A stretch of DNA of 46,180 nt from Bacteroidaceae bacterium (lineage in GTDB: Bacteria; Bacteroidota; Bacteroidia; Bacteroidales; Bacteroidaceae): contig JAKSIS010000014.1 in NCBI GenBank assembly GCA_024398665.1, positions 1 through 46,180 of the forward strand. The letters are read 5' to 3'. Of this stretch, positions 29,091-36,728 are shown piece after piece. The notes beneath the pieces were generated by a model. It made no database searches and was not told the origin of the DNA. It saw only the letters and a list, made by a program, of their open reading frames with translations. The first letter of the stretch is position 1. Each line of letters starts with the position of its first letter. Position numbers and translations under genes: made by a program.

Positions 29091-31912
29091 TGTGCTTCAA
29101 GCCAGTTCGCACCCCAGCCGCAGTCTGCAATGAGTGGAACAGACATGGGCCATGCGTTCTGCATCTCTTCAATAACAATATCCCTTACCTTTTCCTCTTC
29201 ACCTTTCACAACGCTGAAATTAAGTTCGTCATGTACCTGCAGTATCATGGTTGACTTTATATTCTCTTCCTTGAACCTGCGGTAAATGCCAATCATGGCA
29301 ATTTTTATAATGTCAGCAGCGCTTCCCTGAATGGGTGCATTTATGGCATTTCTTTCTGCAAATCCGCGTACTGTCGCATTGTGTGAACTTATGTCCGGCA
29401 GATATCTCTTTCTTTTAAGTACAGTTTCTATGTATCCTTTTGTCCGGCAGTCCTGTATGGACTTGTCCATATAGTTCCTTATTCCCTGATAATTTTTGAA
29501 ATAGTTGTCTATAAGTTCTTTAGCTTCAGTGCGGCTTACATCCATCCTTTGTGCCAGACCGAATGCCGATATTCCGTATATGATACCGAAATTGGCGGTT
29601 TTAGCTTTGCTGCGTTCACTTTTAGTAACCTCGTCAATAGGTTTGTGAAATACCTTTGCGGCCGTGGCTGCATGGACATCATGGCCAAGAATGAAGTCAT
29701 TCACCATATTCTCATCTCCACTCAGATGAGCCATTATTCTGAGTTCTATCTGTGAATAGTCAGCCGAAAAGAAAGTACATCCGGGTTCAGGAATGAATGC
29801 CTTTCTGACTTCCTTGCCGTCTTCATCCCGTACCGGAATGTTCTGAAGATTCGGATTGCTGGAACTGAGTCTTCCGGTAGCGGTCACCGTCTGGTTGAAA
29901 GACGTATGTATCTTGCCAGTTTCAGGATTAATGAGTTGCGGCAGTGCGTCAACGTATGTTCCAAGAAGTTTCTTAAGGCCGCGGTATTTCAGTATAAGGT
30001 CAACAATGGGATTGCCTGACCTGTAGGTTTCAAGCACGTCTTCCGATGTCACATACTGTCCGTTTCTGGTTTTCTTGGGCTTTTCAGCAATGTGCATTCT
30101 TTCAAATAGGATTTCACCTACCTGTTTTGGTGAGAGTATGTTGAACTGTGTTCCGGCAGCGGAAAAGATCTGCTGTTCCAGACTGAGCATCCTTTCAGTG
30201 AAGAGTCTTGATGTTTCTGCAAGTGAAGCCGTACTTATTCTCACACCGTTCCTTTCCATGTAGGCCAGAACCCTGACAAGAGGCATTTCAACCTTTGTAA
30301 AAAGATCAGTCGTTCCGTCCTTTTCCAGTTCCTTTTCCAGAATGTGTTTCAACTGCAGTGTAATGTCAGCGTCTTCACAGGCATATTCATATATCTGTTG
30401 GGGATCAAGATCGGCCATGTTCTTCTGGCCGCGCCCTTTTTCACCTATCAGTTCTTCAATGTGTACAGTTCTGTATCCGAGATATATTTCCGCCATGTAG
30501 TCCATTCCGTGACGCAGTTCAGGCTGAAGCACATAATGCGCTATCATGGTGTCGAACATAGGACCACCCACTTCTATTCCGTACCTGGCAAGCACGTTGA
30601 TGTCATATTTGAGATTCTGTCCTATTTTCAGACTGTCACCGTTTTCAAGCACACTGCGGAAAATTTCAAGCATATGCCGTTTTCCTTCATTGTCCTGCGG
30701 CATTGCCACGTACCATGCCTCATGTTCTTGCAGTGCAATGCTCAAACCTACAATTTCAGCGCTTATGGCATCGGTCCCAGTCGTTTCGGTGTCAAAACAG
30801 AAAAAATCCCTTTCAGAAACTTTGGCTGCAAGACGCCTTGCATCATCTTCATTGTCAATAAGATAATAACAGTGTTCGGTGTGTTTTATGTCGCTCAGAT
30901 TTGAAAATTCATTTTCTTTCCGGACATCGTGCAGGAATATGTCAAACAAATCGCCGTGAAAACCGTCATTCCTGGCCTGCACAGACACGTTTTCATTCGT
31001 AACTGCCGTTTCTTCCGCTGACGCAGGTTTTGAAATAATTGAGGATGAATTTCTGTATCTCTCCAGGAGACTTCGGAATTCCAGGTCTTCAAACAGAGCG
31101 GTCAGCTTTTCATTGTCAGGGCTGACATACTGCAAAGCCTCCATATCAAGTTCTATTGGAACGTCAGTTCTTATTTCAGCAAGCAGGCGGCTGAACTTTA
31201 TCTGTCCGATATTTTCTTCAACTTTTGTCTTCAGTGCACCTTTCAGTCTGTCAGTATTGGAAAGAAGTCCGTCTATGCCTCCGAATTCGTTTATCAGTTT
31301 CACAGCCGTCTTCTCACCTATACCGGGACAACCGGGAATATTGTCGGCACTGTCTCCCATCAGTCCCAGCATGTCAATGATCTGAGCGGTTTCACTTATG
31401 CCGTATTTTTCTTTGACCTGGGCCGGTCCCATAATGTCATACCCTTTGTCTCCGTACTTTGGACGGTACAGTAGGGAATGTTCTGTCACCAGCTGGCAGT
31501 AGTCCTTGTCCGGAGTCAGCATATATGTTGTTATGCCCTTTTTATCGGCCTTTCCTGCCAGTGTGCCTATCACGTCATCGGCCTCGAAGCCTGCAACTTC
31601 AAGTATGGGTATACGGTATGCTTCAAGTATTTCCTTAATTACCGGTACAGACTGGCGTATGACTTCAGGAGTTTCTTCACGCTGTGCCTTGTACTCCTTG
31701 TAAAGTTCGTGTCGGAATGTACCGCCTTTAGGATCAAACGCGACTCCTATGTGTGTGGGTTTCTCCTTTGCGATTATTTCCTCAAGTGTATTGACAAACC
31801 CCAGTACGGCACTGGTGTTGAATCCTTTGGAATTGAACCTGGGAGCCTTCAGGAAGGCATAATATGCCCGGTAAATCAGAGCATATGCGTCTATAAGAAA
31901 CAGTTTTTCCAT
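29087..31912 (-). CDS. polA: DNA polymerase I
   Basis: Pol I fills gaps and removes RNA primers in repair and lagging-strand synthesis. The 941-residue protein has three domains. The 5'-3' exonuclease (about residues 1-290) opens MEKLFLIDAYALIYRAYYAF. The 3'-5' exonuclease (about 330-530) retains the metal ligands DTET in its first motif and YACED in its third, so proofreading is probably active, unlike in Taq-type enzymes. The polymerase domain has motif A SADYSQIELRIMAHLSGD, motif B RSKAKTANFGIIYG and motif C VHDEL. A -7-like TACTTTTA lies at 31940-31933, about 20 nt upstream of the ATG. It is divergent from the polyprenyl synthase gene. Confidence 0.98.
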   Translation of the reverse strand: MEKLFLIDAYALIYRAYYAFLKAPRFNSKGFNTSAVLGFVNTLEEIIAKEKPTHIGVAFDPKGGTFRHELYKEYKAQREETPEVIRQSVPVIKEILEAYRIPILEVAGFEADDVIGTLAGKADKKGITTYMLTPDKDYCQLVTEHSLLYRPKYGDKGYDIMGPAQVKEKYGISETAQIIDMLGLMGDSADNIPGCPGIGEKTAVKLINEFGGIDGLLSNTDRLKGALKTKVEENIGQIKFSRLLAEIRTDVPIELDMEALQYVSPDNEKLTALFEDLEFRSLLERYRNSSSIISKPASAEETAVTNENVSVQARNDGFHGDLFDIFLHDVRKENEFSNLSDIKHTEHCYYLIDNEDDARRLAAKVSERDFFCFDTETTGTDAISAEIVGLSIALQEHEAWYVAMPQDNEGKRHMLEIFRSVLENGDSLKIGQNLKYDINVLARYGIEVGGPMFDTMIAHYVLQPELRHGMDYMAEIYLGYRTVHIEELIGEKGRGQKNMADLDPQQIYEYACEDADITLQLKHILEKELEKDGTTDLFTKVEMPLVRVLAYMERNGVRISTASLAETSRLFTERMLSLEQQIFSAAGTQFNILSPKQVGEILFERMHIAEKPKKTRNGQYVTSEDVLETYRSGNPIVDLILKYRGLKKLLGTYVDALPQLINPETGKIHTSFNQTVTATGRLSSSNPNLQNIPVRDEDGKEVRKAFIPEPGCTFFSADYSQIELRIMAHLSGDENMVNDFILGHDVHAATAAKVFHKPIDEVTKSERSKAKTANFGIIYGISAFGLAQRMDVSRTEAKELIDNYFKNYQGIRNYMDKSIQDCRTKGYIETVLKRKRYLPDISSHNATVRGFAERNAINAPIQGSAADIIKIAMIGIYRRFKEENIKSTMILQVHDELNFSVVKGEEEKVRDIVIEEMQNAWPMSVPLIADCGWGANWLEAH

Positions 31913-31974
31913 AGTCGTTCGTGTCTTTTATGTAAAAGTAAGGTTTTATTCTCTTATACTTGCCCTTTTATTGT

Positions 31975-31982
31975 TACTTTTG
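31975..31982 (+). promoter_or_regulatory. -7 promoter element for the polyprenyl synthase gene
   Basis: The bases read TACTTTTG, a full TAnnTTTG match. Only 8 nt separate it from the ATG at 31991, so the mRNA leader should be a few bases at most. This forces the start to 31991; longer frames upstream are antisense to polA. Confidence 0.65.
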
Positions 31983-31990
31983 CCGCCGAA

Positions 31991-32962
31991 ATGGTTTCAA
32001 GGACTGACATATTAGATCCCATTCAAGAAGAATTTGACCTTTTTGAGCAAAGGTACGCATCTCTGTTTCATTGTTCTGACGCTGCAGTGGACATCCTGCT
32101 CAAGTTCCTTTTACGAAGGCGCGGCAAGTTTGTCCGGCCCATACTTGTTCTTCTTACGGCCAAATGTTTCGGTGAAATCAATGAAAAGACCTATAATCTG
32201 GCTTCAGCTCTGGAACTTATGCATCAGGGAAGCCTGATTCATGACGATGTTGTCGATGAGAGCTGTGAAAGGCGCGGACACCGTTCCGTCAATGCGGCAT
32301 ATGACAACCGTGTAGCTGTCCTTCTTGGTGATTTCATTGTGTCAAAGGCATTGCAGGAAATGTCCAAAACCGACAACCGCAGCTGCATTGATGCCATATT
32401 TTCCCTGATAGGCACTCTTTCCGAAGGCGAACTGACACAGCTTGACACATTGAACCATTCACAGCTTTCAGAAGATCTCTATTTCCAGATCATAACAAAG
32501 AAAACTGCCATACTGTTTGCCACATGCACTTCACTTGCCGCTGTTCTGAACGGTGCATCGGATTCTGAAATTGAAGCTTTCCGCACTTACGGACTGCTTG
32601 CCGGCCAGTGTTTCCAGATAAAGGACGACATTCTGGACTATATGGATTCCAGCATTACGGGAAAGCCCCAGGGGAATGATCTTCAGCAGGGCAAATTCAC
32701 TCTTCCTGCAATTTATGCACTTCAGCACAGCGACCGTGACTGGAGCGGGCATATCAAGGCCATACGCAGTATGGAAGCCACACCTCAGCAGATTCTTGAA
32801 GTTGCAGATTTCTCCGTTTCCAACGGAGGAATCAGTTATGCTGAATCAAAAATGGAATCCCTGAGAAGACAGGCCGTGGAATCCCTCCCTGCCGGTATTC
32901 CTCCCAGACTGCACCAGGCTCTTGAAAACTATCTTGAAATGATAGTAAGCCGTCAGAAATGA
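31991..32962 (+). CDS. Trans-polyprenyl diphosphate synthase (IspB/IspA-type)
   Basis: This all-trans prenyltransferase extends allylic diphosphates with IPP, most likely to make the menaquinone side chain. The 323-residue protein has GKFVRPILVLL near residue 45. The first aspartate-rich motif is HDDVVDE near residue 85 and the second is KDDILDY near residue 215. The residues just before the first motif (LMHQGSLIH) include no bulky aromatic at the usual stop position, consistent with a long product. Chain length is an inference. The start is fixed by the promoter directly upstream and by the family N-terminus. The 3' end overlaps deoC by 10 nt, tail to tail. Confidence 0.93.
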   Translation: MVSRTDILDPIQEEFDLFEQRYASLFHCSDAAVDILLKFLLRRRGKFVRPILVLLTAKCFGEINEKTYNLASALELMHQGSLIHDDVVDESCERRGHRSVNAAYDNRVAVLLGDFIVSKALQEMSKTDNRSCIDAIFSLIGTLSEGELTQLDTLNHSQLSEDLYFQIITKKTAILFATCTSLAAVLNGASDSEIEAFRTYGLLAGQCFQIKDDILDYMDSSITGKPQGNDLQQGKFTLPAIYALQHSDRDWSGHIKAIRSMEATPQQILEVADFSVSNGGISYAESKMESLRRQAVESLPAGIPPRLHQALENYLEMIVSRQK

Positions 32963-33879
32963 TTTGTCTCCTTTCCTGATATTTCTGAAAGAAGTGCGTT
33001 TGCAAGTCTGCTTGCACCTATTCTGAAATGTTCCCTGTCAAGCCAATCCTTACCGAGTATCTTCTTCACAATACACCAGTAGACCAGTGCGTCGCCAACA
33101 GTACTAATGCCTCCGGCAGCCTTTATGCCTACTTTTCTTCCCGTTTCTGTGGCGTAGGCGCGTATGGCCTGACACATTATGCAGAACGATTCCGGATCAG
33201 CTCCAGGCACTTCCTTGCCTGTCGATGTCTTTATGAAGTCCGCACCTGAATACATTGCAAGCAGGGCAGCTTTCATTCTGTCCTCAGGCTTTGCTATGGC
33301 ACCAGTTTCAAGAATGACTTTCAGTGTCCTGTCTTTGCAAACTTCTTTGATTTCATCGGTCTCTTCAGCGAGAGTTTCATAATCTCCGTTAAGGATATGC
33401 CCTGCGTTCTGTACAATGTCAATTTCTTCAGCACCTTCATGAATGGCCAGCGATGTTTCAGCTATCTTTACTTCGATGAATGTCTGGGATGACGGGAAAC
33501 CTCCTGACACACAGCATGTTTTCACATTGTCTGCCTCAAGACTGCGGCTTACCGTTCCGGCATAGCAGGGATAGACGCAGACTGATGCCACATTCGGTAT
33601 GTCAGGATAGATGTTGTCAAAGTCATTGACCTTTTCCACCAGTGCCAGAACAGTGTCTTCATTGTCTGTCGGTTTCAGTGTGGTCAGATCTATGCATCCC
33701 ATGATCTTTTTCAGCGTTTCAGTGTCATGAATCTTCACCGATTCTGTTTTTGCCCATTCCACCGTCTTTCTTATGGCATTCATGTCTACATCAGTCACAT
33801 ACTTTGAGAATGCTTCAAAATACCTGTCAGTCTTGGGACTTGAAGTTTCAAAAACCTCATTTTCATACATTTCATCCAT
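32953..33879 (-). CDS. deoC: Deoxyribose-phosphate aldolase
   Basis: DeoC cleaves 2-deoxyribose-5-phosphate to glyceraldehyde-3-phosphate and acetaldehyde in deoxynucleoside catabolism. The 308-residue protein is the longer DeoC form. CIDLTTLKPTD near residue 62 is the conserved opening of the barrel. The Schiff-base lysine is in ADFIKTSTGK near residue 215, and GIKAAGGIST near residue 250 holds the second catalytic lysine. It starts 1 nt after the dtd stop, so it is the last gene of the mnmG-apt-uvrC-dtd-deoC unit. The first ~40 residues are variable in the family. Confidence 0.95.
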   Translation of the reverse strand: MDEMYENEVFETSSPKTDRYFEAFSKYVTDVDMNAIRKTVEWAKTESVKIHDTETLKKIMGCIDLTTLKPTDNEDTVLALVEKVNDFDNIYPDIPNVASVCVYPCYAGTVSRSLEADNVKTCCVSGGFPSSQTFIEVKIAETSLAIHEGAEEIDIVQNAGHILNGDYETLAEETDEIKEVCKDRTLKVILETGAIAKPEDRMKAALLAMYSGADFIKTSTGKEVPGADPESFCIMCQAIRAYATETGRKVGIKAAGGISTVGDALVYWCIVKKILGKDWLDREHFRIGASRLANALLSEISGKETNHF

Positions 33880-33880
33880 A

Positions 33881-34333
33881 TTATTCCCTGTTTTTTGTGT
33901 CTATTAGAATAGTGACGGGACCGTCGTTCAGCAGCGATACCTTCATATCAGCCCCAAAGATACCCCTTTCCACCTTACGTCCGGTCTCCTTTTCAAGAGT
34001 TTCGCAGAATTTCCTGTACATCGGTTCTGAGAATTCGGCTTTTGCAGCTTTTATGTATGACGGTCTGTTGCCTTTCTTTGTCATAGCCATCAGTGTAAAC
34101 TGGCTGACAGCAATAACATCACCCCCAATATCCATGACAGAACGGTTCATAACGCCGTTTTCATCGTTGAAAATGCGCAGTCCTGCTATCTTTTTGCAAA
34201 GCCATTCAATGTCTTCCTGCGTATCTTCATCACATATTCCAACCAGTACCAGAAGTCCGTTCCCTATTGATCCTACAATATTGCCGTCAACTCTGACACT
34301 GCAAGCGCTCACTCTTTGTATTACAGTTCTCAT
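33881..34333 (-). CDS. dtd: D-aminoacyl-tRNA deacylase
   Basis: Dtd hydrolyses D-aminoacyl-tRNA and mischarged Gly-tRNA-Ala, protecting translation. The 150-residue protein has the two family motifs: SQFTL near residue 78 and the Gly-cisPro motif in NDGPVTI near residue 137. MRTVIQRVSACSVRVDG at the N-terminus is canonical. The usual residues after SQFTL are replaced by MAMTKKGNRPSY, within normal variation. The start overlaps the uvrC stop by 4 nt, and deoC begins 1 nt after its stop. Tight packing implies one transcript and coupled translation. Confidence 0.96.
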   Translation of the reverse strand: MRTVIQRVSACSVRVDGNIVGSIGNGLLVLVGICDEDTQEDIEWLCKKIAGLRIFNDENGVMNRSVMDIGGDVIAVSQFTLMAMTKKGNRPSYIKAAKAEFSEPMYRKFCETLEKETGRKVERGIFGADMKVSLLNDGPVTILIDTKNRE

Positions 34334-36147
34334 TTCTCTCTGAACCAGTTGTATACCTTTTCAGCTTTCGCTTTTCCAATAGCCTCTTCCAGTTCCTGAA
34401 GATTCGCTTCACTTATCCGTTTCACACTTTTGAACCTTTTCAGAAGAACTGTAGCTGTCTGTTCTCCAATACCCTTTATATCAGTAAGTTCGCTGCTTGT
34501 CTGATGGCTGCTTCTTTTTTTTCTGTGGAATGAAACAGCCACCCTGTGGACTTCTTCCTGCATCTGTTCCAGAAGTCTGAACAGTTCACTGTCAGGCTTT
34601 ATTCCCACTTCCATCTGTGGAAAACCGTACAGCATGCCCTGTGTTTTGTGCCGGCTGTTCTTTACAAGTCCTGCAATATTCAAGTCAATATTCAGATTAT
34701 CAGCTACTTCCTTTGCAATTGACATTTGTCCCTTTCCTCCGTCCACTATCACCAGGTCCGGTAATGGTGCGCATTCATCCAAGGCTCTTTTCCATCGGCG
34801 CGTCATCACTTCATACATTGATCCGTAATCGTCACCTCCTTCGGCAGTCTTTATGTTGTACAGCCTGTAGTCTTTCCTGTCCGGTTTTCCGTTCTCATAT
34901 ACCACGCAAGATGCCACCGCATCGGTTCCCGATATGTGTGAATTGTCAAAACATTCAATTCTCATCGGTGTTTTTTCCATGCCTAGCAATTCTCCCAACT
35001 GCTTCATGAGCCTTACGTGTTTCTGTTCGGGATTCAGTTTGTCGCTGCGTTTGAGACGGTCAGCACGGTACTGTCTGACATTCAGTGCAGACAGTTCGAG
35101 AAGTTTCTTTCTGTCTCCTTTCTGCGGCACGGTCCACGTTGCCCCTTCTATTTGAGTTTCCGGTTCAAACGGGACAATGATCTCCCTTGCGGTACTTTTG
35201 TATCTGCTTCGCATTTCTACAACAGCAAGCATGAGCATCTCTTCAGGACTCTCATCCATTCTGCGCCTGTATTCGAACGTAAATGCCTGATTTATACATC
35301 CGTCTGCAACATGAAGATAGTTGACGAACACCACATCGTCGTCATTGTCAATGTTATACACATCAACGTTGTCCAGCCCAATGTCAACAACCCTGCTCTT
35401 TTCGCGGAAAGCCATGATGGTTTCATATCGGTTTTTCACAGCCTGTGCTTCCTCAAATTTGAGTTCAGCTGCCAAATCCTTCATTTCACCGATCATTTTC
35501 CTTGTCAGATCCTGGCTTTTTCCTTTCAGAATCTCACGTATCTCGTCAATCTGTTTCCGGTATTCACCAGCCGTTACATTTCCAATGCACGGTGCCGGAC
35601 AGTTCTTTATATGATATTCAAGGCATTCCTTATATTTTCCAGCCTTTATGGAATCCCATTCCAGCGGAAGCCTGCATGTTCTTATCCTGTAGGCCTTTGA
35701 AATGATTTCCATCAGTCCGTTCAAAGTACCCACATGGCTGTATGGTCCATAGTATTCAGAACCGTTTCTGATTATTTTGCGTGTCTTGAATACTCTTGGA
35801 AATTCTTCTCTGGTAATGCATATTGAAGGATATGTCTTGTCATCCTTCAAAAGTATGTTATAGCGCGGCTTATATCTCTTGATAAGATTGTTTTCCAGAA
35901 GGAATGCGTCCCATTCAGTTTCAACGACAATATACCTGATATCTTCTATCCTGCTGACCAGCATTCTGGTCTTTTCAGTCTGGACATCTTTCAGAAAGTA
36001 CGATGAAACCCTTCTTTTCAGGTTTTTAGCCTTCCCTACATATATGACCGTACCTTTATTGTCCAGATACTGGTAGCATCCGGGCTTTTCAGGCAGATTC
36101 TGAACTATCAGTTTCAGCCGTTCTTCGTAGGCTGCGCTGTGCTTCAA
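34330..36147 (-). CDS. uvrC: Excinuclease ABC subunit C
   Basis: UvrC makes the dual incisions of nucleotide excision repair after UvrA/UvrB find the lesion. The 605-residue protein has an N-terminal GIY-YIG nuclease (about residues 17-95; KPGCYQYL and GTVIYVGKAKNLKRR). A UVR segment binding UvrB lies near 200-235. An RNase-H-like nuclease (FDNSHISGTDAV, VIVDGGKGQ) follows, and a helix-hairpin-helix pair is at the end (LTDIKGIGEQTATVLLKRF). The start codon is TTG, placed directly after the apt stop with no gap. No in-frame ATG lies near, and the next methionine would delete the nuclease. It overlaps dtd by 4 nt. Confidence 0.96.
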   Translation of the reverse strand: MKHSAAYEERLKLIVQNLPEKPGCYQYLDNKGTVIYVGKAKNLKRRVSSYFLKDVQTEKTRMLVSRIEDIRYIVVETEWDAFLLENNLIKRYKPRYNILLKDDKTYPSICITREEFPRVFKTRKIIRNGSEYYGPYSHVGTLNGLMEIISKAYRIRTCRLPLEWDSIKAGKYKECLEYHIKNCPAPCIGNVTAGEYRKQIDEIREILKGKSQDLTRKMIGEMKDLAAELKFEEAQAVKNRYETIMAFREKSRVVDIGLDNVDVYNIDNDDDVVFVNYLHVADGCINQAFTFEYRRRMDESPEEMLMLAVVEMRSRYKSTAREIIVPFEPETQIEGATWTVPQKGDRKKLLELSALNVRQYRADRLKRSDKLNPEQKHVRLMKQLGELLGMEKTPMRIECFDNSHISGTDAVASCVVYENGKPDRKDYRLYNIKTAEGGDDYGSMYEVMTRRWKRALDECAPLPDLVIVDGGKGQMSIAKEVADNLNIDLNIAGLVKNSRHKTQGMLYGFPQMEVGIKPDSELFRLLEQMQEEVHRVAVSFHRKKRSSHQTSSELTDIKGIGEQTATVLLKRFKSVKRISEANLQELEEAIGKAKAEKVYNWFREK

Positions 36148-36693
36148 TTATTCCACACCGTCAAATTCATCCATTTTTATGAAACTGTCCACCTGGCAAT
36201 CAGCCGGGAACTTGTCAATAGAATGGAAGTTGGTAAGTTCTATGATGCAGTTCACGTAAATTTTGGCGGGATTGAACTTTTTCACCATCTCATATGAAGC
36301 CAGCAGCGTTCCGCCTGTTGCCAGAAGATCGTCATGGATCAGCACCACATCCTTTTTGTTGAGTGAATCCTTGTGCATTTCAATGCGGTCAGTACCATAT
36401 TCCTTCTTGTATTCTACGCTGACTTTCTCATAAGGCAGTTTACCCGGTTTTCTTATTGGGATGAATCCGGCTTTCAGTCTGTCGGCCAGTGCAGCTCCCA
36501 CTATGAATCCCCTGGATTCCACGCCGCACACTTTCGTAATGCCTTTGTCCTTGTACATTTCATAAAGGCCGTCCACAATTTCATTCAGGTCAGCCGGATT
36601 CATGAACCATGATGTCACGTCTTTGAACTGGACACCTTTCATGGGGTAGTCAGGAACGTTTCTCAAATGCTTGATCAGTGTTTGTCTGCTCAT
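36148..36693 (-). CDS. apt: Adenine phosphoribosyltransferase
   Basis: Apt salvages adenine to AMP using PRPP in the cytosol. The 181-residue protein begins MSRQTLIKHLRNVPDYPMKGVQFKDVT, the normal family opening. An extended frame to 36840 overlaps mnmG and is rejected. GVESRGFIVGAALAD near residue 58 and the PRPP loop VVLIHDDLLATGGTLLAS near residue 118 are intact. It is followed without a gap by uvrC. The 35 nt upstream contain the parS-like site rather than a clear promoter, so transcription probably comes from mnmG. Confidence 0.96.
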   Translation of the reverse strand: MSRQTLIKHLRNVPDYPMKGVQFKDVTSWFMNPADLNEIVDGLYEMYKDKGITKVCGVESRGFIVGAALADRLKAGFIPIRKPGKLPYEKVSVEYKKEYGTDRIEMHKDSLNKKDVVLIHDDLLATGGTLLASYEMVKKFNPAKIYVNCIIELTNFHSIDKFPADCQVDSFIKMDEFDGVE

Positions 36694-36705
36694 AAAAATA
36701 GGTTT

Positions 36706-36721
36706 TGTTTCACGTGGAACA
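36706..36721. promoter_or_regulatory. parS-like ParB/Noc-binding palindrome
   Basis: The plus strand reads TGTTTCACGTGGAACA. Its reverse complement, TGTTCCACGTGAAACA, is identical at all 16 positions to the B. subtilis parS consensus bound by Spo0J/ParB. It lies in the 35-nt gap between the mnmG stop and the apt start. A 16-bp match is far beyond chance in 46 kb. Function as a chromosome centromere is inferred; no parA or parB gene is in the window. Confidence 0.8.
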
Positions 36722-36728
36722 ATAAGTT

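Noticed and set aside
31478-31990. Long in-frame N-terminal extension of the polyprenyl synthase
   Set aside because: It is antisense to polA, lacks homology to the family, and the -7 element at 31975-31982 lies inside it; the real start is 31991.
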